Positions 26,391 through 34,887 are shown, numbered from the stretch's first letter. The stretch is 44,860 bases of DNA from Deltaproteobacteria bacterium (GCA_027858995.1 JAQIBP010000091.1:1-44860); one strand, 5' to 3'. Numbers and translations are program-made. Notes: generated by a model from the sequence alone, not told the origin.

Positions 26391-28610
26391 ATGATCCAGC
26401 ATAAAATTAATAAGCTGTTATCAATGGGAAAAGATGAACTTTTTTTTAGAGTAAAAGAATCAGTTATTCAACAAGTGGAGTATTCTCTTCATAAATTGGG
26501 CAAAGATCAAGTGTCAAACAAAAAATTTGAAACTAAAGTTGTTCAAAATCATTCAACTAAGCCATTCAACACCTTTTTATTAAAAGAATTTTTCAATGGA
26601 AATCGGGATATATTTTTTACAGAACTTTACGATAAAAAAGATCGTGTTTATGAATTTAAAAAATATTGTGATACTGATAAATGGATAGTAGAAGCAAAAG
26701 ATATTCTGGAAGGGAAAATAACTCTTTTAGGAAAAAAACTTAATTTGCCGGTTGATCAAGGATGGCATGTTGACCCTTTAAATAAAGTGAAATGGGCTCA
26801 AATTTTTTTTTCAAAAGTAAGTAATAGTGCCAACACTAAATCATGTGATATCAAATATATTTGGGAAATAAATCGCCACCAATACCTGATATCTTTAGGT
26901 AAAGCATATTGGCTGACAGGTGATGAAAAATATTCAGAAAGGGTTTTTGCTACAATATCCGGCTGGATCTCCGAAAATCCATATAATAGTGGAGTTAACT
27001 GGACAAGTTCTCTAGAACTTGCAGTCAGAACCATCTCATGGATTTGGGCATATTTTCTTTGTCAAGGTTCAAAATATCTGACTGCTCCATTCCATCAAAT
27101 ATTTGTTAGATCAGTTTATGAGCAGGCAAAACACATTGAGAGTCATTTGTCCTATTATTCCAGTCCTTATAATCATCTCATTGGTGAGGCTGCAGCTCTT
27201 CATATAATTGGCACTTTATTTTCGCAACTGAAGCAGGCAGAAAAATGGGAATCATTGGGATGGAGTATTCTGGAACAAAATATTGATAAACAGTTTCACC
27301 CTGATGGTTTTTGTGTTGAACAAGCTTCTTTTTATCACCATTTTACACTCGGCTTTTATCTTCAGTCAGTTTTGCTTCGAAAAATGAACAGTAAAAATGT
27401 TGCTGAAAAAGTTTTAAAAAGAGTTGAAAAAGCTCTTGAGTTTTCTATGTTTATGACAAAGCCTGATGGCACCTTACCTATGGTGGGCGATATTGATAAT
27501 GCAAGATCTTTATATTTTAGTCCATTACACGCCTGGAATTTTAAGGGTTATCTTGGAATAGGGGCTGTGCTTTATAACCGCTCTGATTTCAAAAAACAGT
27601 GCAATAACTCTTTGGAAGAAATTTTATGGTTATTCAGTGATTCAGAGATTGACAAATATACTTTATTAAATGAGAAGCAGCCAAATGCTATCTCAAAGAT
27701 CTTTCAAAAAAGCGGATATTGTATAAGCCGGGATTCATGGGATCATGACTCAAATTATTTATGTTTTGATTGTGGTGAAATAGCTGATGGCCTTAGTGAT
27801 AAAGCAATACCATCAGCAGCACATGGTCATGCAGACGGACTCTCTTTTGACTTGTCAGCTTATGGAAAATCTTATATAATTGACGCCGGTTTTTATACTT
27901 ATTTTGGTGACTTGGACTGGCACAAACATTTCAGGCATGAAGAGGCCCATAATACTTTATTGATCGAAAATTATCGACAGGCTGAATATTGTGGTCGGTT
28001 GACATGGCAGAAAGTTAAATCTCCTGAACTGCTTCAATGCGAACACACTGAAAAATATGATTATTTTGCCGGCAGGATTCAATTTAATACTGATGTAAGC
28101 CATAAGCGACAGATTGTATATTTAAAAGATCAATGTTGGATGTTCAATGATACGATCACAACTGATAATAAAGATACAAAAGTAGATACTTTTATTAATT
28201 TTGCTCCTGGAGTAGAAATCAAAATAGACAAAATACAAAAGCAAATCACAGCATCAATAGGGGAAGAGGGAATTATACTACAATACTTTAATGATTCTGA
28301 AATTCTGGTTACAAAAGGAGGAAGATCCCCTTCAGATGGATGGGTTGCTTCTGGCTATGGTATTAAAAAACCTGGATGCCATATACAGTTCAGGTGGAAT
28401 ACTGCTGGGAAAAGATGTATTTTTCCATTTCTTATTATTCCATGTAAAAAAAATAAGGGATTTCTATGTAAAAAGTATGAGTTGAATACGAAATCTTCGA
28501 ACATCTTTAAAAGTGAGTTTTTAATAAACAAAAATAATATTAAAATTATAATTGATGAAGAATCTAAAATCAGCCTAATTCATGATAGCGTAAATTATCA
28601 ATTTGATTAG
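26391..28610 (+). CDS. Heparinase II/III-family polysaccharide lyase
   Basis: A 739-residue protein with an N-terminal alpha/alpha toroid (about 110-400) containing Tyr-Asn-His-Leu-Ile-Gly-Glu-Ala-Ala (~263). The heparinase II/III beta-sandwich (about 440-700) carries Ala-His-Gly-His-Ala-Asp-Gly-Leu-Ser-Phe (~478), His-Phe-Arg-His-Glu-Glu-Ala-His-Asn-Thr and Asp-Ala-Gly. These Asn, His and Tyr residues are the expected catalytic set. No signal peptide is obvious, since it begins Met-Ile-Gln-His-Lys. Family members cleave uronate-containing chains such as heparin or alginate, which agrees with the mannuronate signal from algD. In biosynthetic loci such proteins may trim or edit the polymer. 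AGGA precedes the ATG. Confidence 0.85.
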   Translation: MIQHKINKLLSMGKDELFFRVKESVIQQVEYSLHKLGKDQVSNKKFETKVVQNHSTKPFNTFLLKEFFNGNRDIFFTELYDKKDRVYEFKKYCDTDKWIVEAKDILEGKITLLGKKLNLPVDQGWHVDPLNKVKWAQIFFSKVSNSANTKSCDIKYIWEINRHQYLISLGKAYWLTGDEKYSERVFATISGWISENPYNSGVNWTSSLELAVRTISWIWAYFLCQGSKYLTAPFHQIFVRSVYEQAKHIESHLSYYSSPYNHLIGEAAALHIIGTLFSQLKQAEKWESLGWSILEQNIDKQFHPDGFCVEQASFYHHFTLGFYLQSVLLRKMNSKNVAEKVLKRVEKALEFSMFMTKPDGTLPMVGDIDNARSLYFSPLHAWNFKGYLGIGAVLYNRSDFKKQCNNSLEEILWLFSDSEIDKYTLLNEKQPNAISKIFQKSGYCISRDSWDHDSNYLCFDCGEIADGLSDKAIPSAAHGHADGLSFDLSAYGKSYIIDAGFYTYFGDLDWHKHFRHEEAHNTLLIENYRQAEYCGRLTWQKVKSPELLQCEHTEKYDYFAGRIQFNTDVSHKRQIVYLKDQCWMFNDTITTDNKDTKVDTFINFAPGVEIKIDKIQKQITASIGEEGIILQYFNDSEILVTKGGRSPSDGWVASGYGIKKPGCHIQFRWNTAGKRCIFPFLIIPCKKNKGFLCKKYELNTKSSNIFKSEFLINKNNIKIIIDEESKISLIHDSVNYQFD

Positions 28611-28643
28611 ATTATTTATTGTTCTTAAAAAGGTATAAAATAA

Positions 28644-29723
28644 GTGAAATTTTTAGAAATCGGACCATACCCACCCCCTAATTCAGGCTGGAGCGTAAGA
28701 ATTAAGTTTTTAAAAACTGCTTTTATTTCAAAAGGGCATGATTGCAGGGTATTGAATCTTGGTAAGTACAGAAAAATAAAAAGTAGTGAATATATTGATG
28801 TTCAAAATGGTTTGGATTACCTTTTAAAATTGATATTATTCAGACTGAAAGGTTATCATTTTCATATTCATATGAATGCACAGGCAGTAAAAGGTCCAAT
28901 TTTATCCTTGGCAGCACTTATAATTTCTCTGCTGACATTTGAAAGAGCGGCTATCACATTGCATGGAGGAGTGAAGCAATTATATTTTCCAAGAGAAAAT
29001 GGACAAAAAATGTACTGGGTAATATATTTAAATTTTTTATTTGCAAAATTAATTATCTGTAATAATGAGCCTATTAAAAGTGAAATAGTCAGATATGGTT
29101 TATTGTTAAATAAGCATAAAATTTTTCCAATCCAGGCATTTAGTGTTCAATATCTAGATTGTTCAGAGGCTGAACTGCCTGAAAAAATAACCAATTATTT
29201 AAAATTTAAGAAGAACATTATTTTCTGTTATATGGTTTTGCGAAATGGATTTTACATTGAGACGCTTATAGATTTCTTAGAGAGATTGGATTCTGATGTT
29301 GGAGTGATTTTAACTGGAATCAGAGAAGTTGAAGATGATGATGTTTCTGAATATTATCAAAAAATATTGGTATTAAAAGAAAAAAAAATAATATTGACTG
29401 TGGGCAACTTAGATCACGATCAGTTTATGACTTTACTTGGGAAAAGTGATATTTTCCTTCGCACACCGGTCTCAGACGGTGTTGCATCATCGGTTTTGGA
29501 AGCACTGGCTCTAAAGGTTCCTGTTGTAGCAAGTGAGAATGGCAGACGTCCTCAAAGTGTTATTACTTATCAGGCGGACAATGCCGAAGAATTGGGATCT
29601 AAAGTTAAAGATGTTTTGATAAATCAAGATGAGTTTAGAAAGAAGATTATAAAACCAGATGTTAAAGATACGGTTATAGATGAGATTGAACTCTTGATAA
29701 AGAGATATAGTTTTCACAAGTGA
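28644..29723 (+). CDS. GT4-like glycosyltransferase
   Basis: The 359-residue protein starts with GTG and opens Phe-Leu-Glu-Ile-Gly-Pro-Tyr-Pro-Pro-Pro-Asn-Ser-Gly-Trp, a common GT4 acceptor-domain start. A Leu-His-Gly-Gly stretch (~112) and a C-terminal Pro-Val-Ser-Asp-Gly-Val-Ala-Ser-Ser-Val-Leu-Glu-Ala-Leu-Ala (~274-288) match the donor-binding E-x7-E region in a slightly diverged form. It lies 33 bases after the lyase. Cytoplasmic or peripheral membrane location is expected. Sugar specificity cannot be read. Confidence 0.75.
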   Translation: MKFLEIGPYPPPNSGWSVRIKFLKTAFISKGHDCRVLNLGKYRKIKSSEYIDVQNGLDYLLKLILFRLKGYHFHIHMNAQAVKGPILSLAALIISLLTFERAAITLHGGVKQLYFPRENGQKMYWVIYLNFLFAKLIICNNEPIKSEIVRYGLLLNKHKIFPIQAFSVQYLDCSEAELPEKITNYLKFKKNIIFCYMVLRNGFYIETLIDFLERLDSDVGVILTGIREVEDDDVSEYYQKILVLKEKKIILTVGNLDHDQFMTLLGKSDIFLRTPVSDGVASSVLEALALKVPVVASENGRRPQSVITYQADNAEELGSKVKDVLINQDEFRKKIIKPDVKDTVIDEIELLIKRYSFHK

Positions 29724-29777
29724 AAAAGTGTTCTGATGAATATATCATGTATATTATAAAAAAATATAGGGTTTATT

Positions 29778-30779
29778 ATGAGTCGTACAATTATAGAAAA
29801 CAATAAAATTTTATTCATTTCCTGGGCACCCTATTGTAGTAGAAGTGATAATATAGCAAGAGAATTTAGTGGTAAATCTTATATGATATATTTTGATTTT
29901 TTGGGAAGCACATATTATACAATATGGCTGAAATACTTACTTCAAACAATAAAAACAATGTTTGTCTTAATTCAAAATAAGCCAGATGTGACTTTTGTTA
30001 TGAGTCCGCCTGTTTTTGCTTGTTTGCCTGTTTTACTATATTGTAAATTGTTTAGAAAGAAATATATTATTGACAGCCATACAGCGGCTTTTTTACATCC
30101 AAGATGGATTAATAAAAAACGACTAAATAGTTTTTTTGCAAAAAGAGCTTTATTGACAAACGTAACGAATGATTACCTTGGGAAAATTGTTGAGAGCTGG
30201 GGTGGGAATTACCACTTACTAACCGATGTCCCAATAAAGTATCTTGAAACCGGAAAGAGTATTGTTAAAAACAGTGGAAAGTTAAATGTAACACTCATTA
30301 ATAGTTTTGCCCCGGATGAACCTTTAGATACCTTTTTGTTAGCAGCTTCAAAACTTAATTTTATATCCTTTTATATTACTGGAAAAATTTCAAATAATAA
30401 GAAAAAAATTGTAGAAAAAGTGAATAGTAATATAGTTTTTACAGATTTTTTATCCGATCAAGATTACGGCAGGCTTTTGAAAGAATCTGATTTGATATGT
30501 GTTTTTACAGATAGGGATCACACAATGTTACGTGGTGCCTATGAAGCTATATATCTCGGGAAACCTGTTGTGCTATCAAGCTGGGATATTTTAAAAAAAA
30601 ATTTTCCCATAGGCGCAGTTCATGTGTCAAATACTGTAGATGGAATATCAAATGGCATAATTCAAGCTATGGAGAACATCAAGGTTTTAACTGAAGAGGC
30701 TATAGCTTTGAGAATGAGCAAATTATCAATTTGGAATAAAAATAAAAAAGATATATTAAATATTATTAATAATTCATAA
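29778..30779 (+). CDS. GT4-like glycosyltransferase, divergent
   Basis: A 333-residue GT-B-like protein. The N-terminal half has Leu-Phe-Ile-Ser-Trp-Ala-Pro-Tyr-Cys-Ser-Arg-Ser-Asp-Asn and Ile-Asp-Ser-His-Thr-Ala-Ala-Phe. The C-terminal half has Leu-Ile-Asn-Ser-Phe-Ala-Pro-Asp-Glu-Pro and a donor-site-like Leu-Arg-Gly-Ala-Tyr-Glu-Ala-Ile-Tyr-Leu-Gly-Lys-Pro-Val-Val. It is shorter than usual GT4 enzymes and the first acidic residue of the E-x7-E motif seems replaced. It is the last gene of the + strand polysaccharide locus and is followed 56 bases later by a strong terminator. Confidence 0.65.
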   Translation: MSRTIIENNKILFISWAPYCSRSDNIAREFSGKSYMIYFDFLGSTYYTIWLKYLLQTIKTMFVLIQNKPDVTFVMSPPVFACLPVLLYCKLFRKKYIIDSHTAAFLHPRWINKKRLNSFFAKRALLTNVTNDYLGKIVESWGGNYHLLTDVPIKYLETGKSIVKNSGKLNVTLINSFAPDEPLDTFLLAASKLNFISFYITGKISNNKKKIVEKVNSNIVFTDFLSDQDYGRLLKESDLICVFTDRDHTMLRGAYEAIYLGKPVVLSSWDILKKNFPIGAVHVSNTVDGISNGIIQAMENIKVLTEEAIALRMSKLSIWNKNKKDILNIINNS

Positions 30780-30834
30780 TTCAGTAGAAAAAGAGTAGTA
30801 GCAATAAGATAAAAAATATGAATATATTTTTTGT

Positions 30835-30879
30835 ATAGCAATTGCATGTTTGTATTGCAAACATGCAATTGCTATTTTT
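30835..30879 (+). terminator. Rho-independent terminator closing the polysaccharide locus
   Basis: Perfect 18-base inverted arms (30835-30852 and 30858-30875) surround a 5-base loop, and a run of five T follows on the + strand (30875-30879). It lies 56 bases after the last glycosyltransferase stop. The stem is AT-rich but very long. It separates the biosynthetic locus from the IS21 element. Confidence 0.85.
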
Positions 30880-31209
30880 AGGAGCGGTGTTTGTCAAGAT
30901 AGTTGTCCCTTTTATTAAACTGCATTTTCTACGAGTTCTTTGGTGTCCACACTGTCAGATCGAACAGGATTAAGCCAGACATCGGACATGCCACCCCAAA
31001 ACAGTACAAAAAACGCTGTTAACTCCTGCTATCGATTAATATCTCATTCATTACTTGGAAACAGCGGTTTAAAATCCAGCCAAATTCATCGGTTTAAAAC
31101 CAACCATACAGTAGTATAGATAAACCTATCCGGCATTGGCACTAGACCAAAGTAACAGTTCTCCTGTGTAACTGAACTGTAAGTTGCTTATGATTTTAAA
31201 GTATGTTTA
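30880..31209. other. Non-coding spacer with IS21 right-end region
   Basis: No gene could be supported in these 330 bases. Two direct repeats of CGGTTTAAAA(T/C)CCA-like sequence at 31065-31078 and 31090-31102, 25 bases apart, are the kind of repeated site that IS21 transposases bind at element ends. The exact end of the element is not clear, and no target duplication was found by eye. Confidence 0.4.
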
Positions 31210-31935
31210 TTAAGATTTCTTTCGATAGCTTTCTCCTTCAAGGATAAGGATCTCAGAGTTGTAAACGAGTCGGTCAGCAATCGCTGTGGCAACAGTGGTT
31301 CCGTCAAAGCTGTTTCCCCATTTGGCAAACGGCAGATTTGTCGTAATGATGGTAGACTTTTTTTCATGCCGGGCGCTGATGACTTGGAAGAACAGGTTTG
31401 ACCCTTGTCTGCCCAACGGCAGGTACCCAATTTCGTCGCAGACTAAAATATCCTGTGATTGATAATATTGCAGCTTTTTTAACAAAGTGTGATCTGTTTT
31501 TGCAGCCACAAGTTGATTGATCATATCCATGGTTGTGGTAAAAAGTGTTTTGATCCCTGTCTGGGTGGCAGCATAGGCAATGCATCTGGATAAAAAAGTT
31601 TTACCCGTTCCCGGATTGCCGATCAGAATGATATCTTTTTTGTTTTGGATAAACCCCAGATCTATCAAGCTCAAAATCCTGTTTTTATACTTTCGTCTGG
31701 ACGTATGATGAGTGAAGTCAAATTGATCAATGGTCGTTTTCGCTCCCAGCTTGGACTGCTTAAATCTTAAGATGATCCTGGCCTTTTTTCTACAGGCAAG
31801 TTCAATTTCCAGCAACCGGTCAATGGCTTGAAGGATAGACAAGTTTTCTCTGGCACTCTGATTTAAAACATCGGCCAGATTCTGTGCACAGTTTTTTAAC
31901 CGAAGAGCTTTAAATTTATCAATTACAGTATCCAT
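31210..31935 (-). CDS. istB: IS21-family helper ATPase IstB
   Basis: The 241-residue AAA+ ATPase has Walker A Gly-Asn-Pro-Gly-Thr-Gly-Lys-Thr (106-113) and Walker B Ile-Leu-Val-Cys-Asp-Glu-Ile-Gly-Tyr, plus the N-terminal DnaC-like helical region usual for IstB. It regulates target choice and stimulates the IstA transposase. Its ATG overlaps the istA stop by one base (TAATG), so translation is likely coupled. Length and motifs look intact, so the element may be functional. Confidence 0.93.
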   Translation of the reverse strand: MDTVIDKFKALRLKNCAQNLADVLNQSARENLSILQAIDRLLEIELACRKKARIILRFKQSKLGAKTTIDQFDFTHHTSRRKYKNRILSLIDLGFIQNKKDIILIGNPGTGKTFLSRCIAYAATQTGIKTLFTTTMDMINQLVAAKTDHTLLKKLQYYQSQDILVCDEIGYLPLGRQGSNLFFQVISARHEKKSTIITTNLPFAKWGNSFDGTTVATAIADRLVYNSEILILEGESYRKKS

Positions 31936-33410
31936 TATCTCTCTCTCCTTTTAAGTGCAATAGCATCATATTCAGCAAGGTTGGGTCTTGGCAGACGAAT
32001 TTGGTTGAGTTCTTCGTTTTTTAGAGCCACTGGCTGATGACGGATTGAAGGGGTCATTTCCTGGTATAAAATATTCTGGACATAAGCAAATCCATACAGT
32101 TTATGTTTCAATGCCTTTTTCAGTGCATAGATTAAAGAACAAGTGCCATAGTCATCGTTCAAAACCAACAGACGAACTATAGTTTTTTTCAACGGCTGGG
32201 ATGCATAAGCCAATTTTTCAAGGTAATCTACCGCTTCCTGGCCCAGAGACATAAAAATCATGACCTGTTTATCCATGAATACTTTTTTCTTGAGCTTTTT
32301 GACCTGCTCGCTATGAGATGCCAGGTCAATCCGCTGTTTTTTCTTCCAGGTTCGCACATGGATTGCCATCTGCTTTTCCTTGTAATAAATTGATAGTGTC
32401 CGACTGTCTGCTTTAAGGGTTACTGATTTACCCACCAGCCTGGGCGGTACCGTATAGACATTTGTATCAAATCGGATGCCAAAATCCTTGTATACCAGAA
32501 GCGTCTCGGTCTCTCTAAAGTCGGGCAATGGATTCGGCAGCGGCCTTAAGGCATCTTTTACAAATCGTTGGACCGGTTTTTGTCCGGTGGTCTGGTGCAG
32601 CCTTTGATTGGCTGTGGTGTTAAGCCAGGCCAGAACCTGATGATTAACATCTTCAAGGTCACTGAAGATCCTTAATGGCCAGAAGTTATATCGCAGGTAT
32701 TTTATGGAGTTTTCTACTTTCCCTTTTTCATGGGGCGCCCTGATATTGCAGGCCACAGGTGTAATACTAAAGTGCCTTAAAAAATCAAGAAACGACTCGT
32801 TAAAACGGACCATGGATCCCACACGTTCAGTTACCGCGGTCAACATATTATCCACAACTATTTCCTTGGGCGTACCACCGAAATATCGAAAAGCTTCGAC
32901 AAGACACTGATGGAGGGCTTCTTGTTTTTGACTGTGGGTAAAAACCACATACAGCATCCTGCTGTGGGATTCAATGACGGCCAGAGCGTATAGTTTTCTT
33001 GAACTTCCCTCATATGCAAGACTGCCAAAATGACCCCAATCAATTTGTATTTGTTGACCCGGCTGAGATTCAAACCGGATAAAGGCTTGTTTTCTGCCAA
33101 TATCATACTTAAGGACTTTGAGATACTTTCGAACAATGGTTATTTCTCCGTCAAACCCCTTATTTTTTATCTGCCTTAAAACTACAGGGGCGTTGACTTT
33201 TGGATATTGCACCACCATCTCCTGGATAAACTCCCGAAAAGGGTCAAGTTTTGAAGGCCTTCCCCGCCTTGGTTTGTGGGTAATATCCGGGTGTTTGATG
33301 TGTCTGGCAACGGTCCCTCTGTCCAAATTCAAAGTTTTGGCAATCTGTCGTATGGAAAACTGCATGTCCTTTAACCGGTGAATTTCAAAAATGGTTCGTC
33401 TGTTTATCAT
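31935..33410 (-). CDS. istA: IS21-family transposase IstA
   Basis: The 491-residue transposase has an N-terminal helix-turn-helix (about 15-40, Ser-Ile-Arg-Gln-Ile-Ala-Lys-Thr-Leu) and a DDE integrase core: Asp in Ile-Gln-Ile-Asp-Trp-Gly (~125), Asp in Val-Val-Asp-Asn-Met (~185) and Glu in Glu-Lys-Gly-Lys-Val-Glu-Asn (~232). A C-terminal beta-barrel-type domain follows. The start overlaps the stop of the preceding winged-helix-like gene as ATGA. The frame is uninterrupted and of normal IstA length. Confidence 0.93.
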   Translation of the reverse strand: MINRRTIFEIHRLKDMQFSIRQIAKTLNLDRGTVARHIKHPDITHKPRRGRPSKLDPFREFIQEMVVQYPKVNAPVVLRQIKNKGFDGEITIVRKYLKVLKYDIGRKQAFIRFESQPGQQIQIDWGHFGSLAYEGSSRKLYALAVIESHSRMLYVVFTHSQKQEALHQCLVEAFRYFGGTPKEIVVDNMLTAVTERVGSMVRFNESFLDFLRHFSITPVACNIRAPHEKGKVENSIKYLRYNFWPLRIFSDLEDVNHQVLAWLNTTANQRLHQTTGQKPVQRFVKDALRPLPNPLPDFRETETLLVYKDFGIRFDTNVYTVPPRLVGKSVTLKADSRTLSIYYKEKQMAIHVRTWKKKQRIDLASHSEQVKKLKKKVFMDKQVMIFMSLGQEAVDYLEKLAYASQPLKKTIVRLLVLNDDYGTCSLIYALKKALKHKLYGFAYVQNILYQEMTPSIRHQPVALKNEELNQIRLPRPNLAEYDAIALKRRER

Positions 33411-33736
33411 TGGGCACCCTCCTTATGAACACTTTCTGGCAGGGAAAGAACCTGGAACAGGGTCCCGTCATGCATTATAAGATCTTTATGGATCAGACAG
33501 CTTCTGGCAAAAATATAATCGTCACCCTTGAGCCCCAGGATGGAACAGATAGTCTTGTCACCATAAAACGAAAGACCATTCCGGTCCGAAGCCAATACCA
33601 GAAACACATAAAGAGCCAATTCATGCCGAGTCAACGCTTGTAAAAAACCATCGGTAAGAAAACGATGGGAGATAAAACAAAAACTCTTGCCTGTTTTCCG
33701 AACCCGGGCCGGAGCAAGCACTTTTTTTCTTATCAT
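33407..33736 (-). CDS. IS21-associated winged-helix-like protein
   Basis: The 109-residue product is basic at its N-terminus, and then has an Arg-His-Glu-Leu-Ala-Leu-Tyr-Val-Phe-Leu stretch and Gly-Asp-Lys-Thr-Ile-Cys-Ser-Ile-Leu-Gly-Leu. This is similar to the winged helix of replication-initiator-like DNA-binding proteins. A GGAGG site precedes its ATG (minus strand, about 33740-33745), and its end overlaps istA by 4 bases. It is probably part of the element and may regulate istAB or bind its ends. Function is inferred from fold and position only. Confidence 0.6.
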   Translation of the reverse strand: MIRKKVLAPARVRKTGKSFCFISHRFLTDGFLQALTRHELALYVFLVLASDRNGLSFYGDKTICSILGLKGDDYIFARSCLIHKDLIMHDGTLFQVLSLPESVHKEGAQ

Positions 33737-33801
33737 AATGTCCTCCTTGGTTTATATGAATTTTATCCTGTCTAACACAGATATTTATCCCACGTCCCCG
33801 A

Positions 33802-33943
33802 GTCCATCTTTGCAATCATGGGGAATTGACTGGTACTGAAGCGATAAAAATTTTTACTGCGTCCATCTTTGCAACGGCAGGTACAAGCCAATATTGTCCG
33901 GAAAGGCTGTATTCTCTCGATTTTCTCGCGTCCATCTTTGCAA
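33802..33943. repeat. Three direct repeats of a 14-base motif in the IS21 accessory gene
   Basis: GTCCATCTTTGCAA occurs perfectly at 33802-33815, 33861-33874 and 33930-33943 (start-to-start 59 and 69 bases). Two copies lie in the end of the Cys-rich gene and one overlaps its stop. The last two copies also share a 5' GC. They could be binding sites or recombination relics. Confidence 0.85.
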
Positions 33944-34259
33944 TACCAATTGTTTTTGATACCTTGGAAACAATCTGATCACATCGAGTTTTCATATTTC
34001 GAATCTTCTGAAGAGATCGGTTCCTATCAGCTTTTCCCGGGTTCCTGCGGCGATAACCTTTCCAATACCCGGGACTATTTTGAAGCCATTTCTTTTGTGC
34101 CAGACGCTGCCCTTCTTTGTATTCTGGATCTGTTGCAAGTTTTTGTTTTTGCCAAAGGCTTTTTCTAACTCTCTGACAACTCGACTTTGAACAAAACATC
34201 TGGCATTTGTTTCTGGGAACAAAAAAAGTACTGCAACCCGCACATGGAACTGGCTCCAT
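33816..34259 (-). CDS. Small Cys-rich protein associated with IS21
   Basis: The 147-residue, strongly basic product begins with Cys-x2-Cys and two further Cys (Cys-Ser-Lys-Ser-Ser-Cys), a likely zinc-binding head of about 30 residues. A Lys/Arg/Trp-rich helical part follows. The C-terminal 50 residues repeat Ala-Lys-Met-Asp, encoded by the direct DNA repeats described at 33802-33943. GGAGG stands before the ATG. It is the first gene of the IS21 operon. I do not recognise a named family; DNA or RNA binding is a guess from the composition. Confidence 0.55.
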   Translation of the reverse strand: MEPVPCAGCSTFFVPRNKCQMFCSKSSCQRVRKSLWQKQKLATDPEYKEGQRLAQKKWLQNSPGYWKGYRRRNPGKADRNRSLQKIRNMKTRCDQIVSKVSKTIGIAKMDARKSREYSLSGQYWLVPAVAKMDAVKIFIASVPVNSP

Positions 34260-34285
34260 AATCCCTCCTGTAAGTAGCTACGAGG

Positions 34286-34420
34286 CGAATTAAATAGAGG
34301 GAATTATATATGATTTTAAAAATGTTTAAGGAAATTAAATGGAAGGAATGAAATTGGTGGTAGGGAATTTATCCTGAAATTGGCTGCGAAGAAAATCCTC
34401 AGGATGGCAGGGAATTAAAT
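34286..34420. repeat. Five imperfect copies of a GGGAATTAWAT motif at the IS21 left end
   Basis: Copies are at 34286-34295 (CGAATTAAAT), 34299-34309, 34330-34340 (GGAAATTAAAT), 34363-34372 (one base shorter) and 34410-34420. They lie just upstream of the IS21 operon. IS21 transposases bind several repeats at the ends, so these are candidate sites, though no copy was found at the other end. Confidence 0.55.
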
Positions 34421-34470
34421 GCCTATTTCCACATTACTTGATTATCAGGTGTGGTTTAAACTACGCCTAC

Positions 34471-34803
34471 ACTACAGCAAAAGATTATTAAAAAGTACTC
34501 CATGACTGTATAAAATAAAAGACAGTTGTTGCAAGTAGAATGTAATCTTTCTTGGAGATCTGGTGCTTTCTGTGACCACTGATAAGGAGGTTTTAGGATA
34601 ATCTGTGTATTGAGTGTTATCACAAAGTTGACGCGAAAAGAGCACTCTTTTTCTCTGGTAAGTTATAAAGGATTTCAAGCAGATTATGAGGAACTATGGT
34701 TGTATCCGGAGGATATACCGAATTAACCCTCCAAATTATATTATTTGTATTGATCATGATTCAGATAGGATAGAAACTATTTTAAAAAAAAATTTTCTTT
34801 TAC
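34471..34803. other. Gene-free spacer upstream of the secreted-protein unit
   Basis: I could not support any gene in these 333 bases. Frames are short and lack ribosome sites. This is where an enhancer-binding activator of the sigma-54 promoter at 34804 might bind, but I could not identify a convincing dyad. Confidence 0.5.
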
Positions 34804-34819
34804 TGGCACGAGATTTGCT
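34804..34819 (+). promoter_or_regulatory. Sigma-54 (RpoN) promoter
   Basis: TGGCACGAGATTTGCT matches the sigma-54 consensus TGGCAC-N5-TTGC(A/T). The invariant GG (34805-34806) and GC (34817-34818) are 10 bases apart, the correct spacing. It stands 68 bases before the ATG of the first secreted-protein gene and points along the + strand. Such a promoter needs an activator ATPase; none is in the window. Confidence 0.85.
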
Positions 34820-34887
34820 AAAAGTAAAGTAAGGCAAAGTTTTAAGACCCATTTTTTGTAAACCACATCAATATGGAGATGTAAAAA

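Larger units (their letters stand above)
31060..34470 (-). mobile_element. IS21-family element with two accessory genes
   Basis: It contains istA and istB in the standard order with a one-base overlap, preceded (reading on the minus strand) by a winged-helix-like gene and a small Cys-rich gene. End positions are estimates. The right side has two CGGTTTAAAA(T/C)CCA-like repeats (31065-31102); on the left a TGGTTTAAACTACG at 34452-34465 could be an inverted counterpart. The element is somewhat richer in GC than the flanking genes, which fits acquisition. It lies between the polysaccharide locus and the secreted-protein unit. Confidence 0.65.

Noticed and set aside
33869-34168. 99-codon + strand frame opposite the IS21 Cys-rich gene
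   Set aside because: The minus strand has the Cys-x2-Cys head, ribosome site and operon position; the + frame has none.
33802-34420. CRISPR array from repeated short motifs
   Set aside because: The repeats are only 10-14 bases, few, irregularly spaced and partly within a gene; no cas genes are present.
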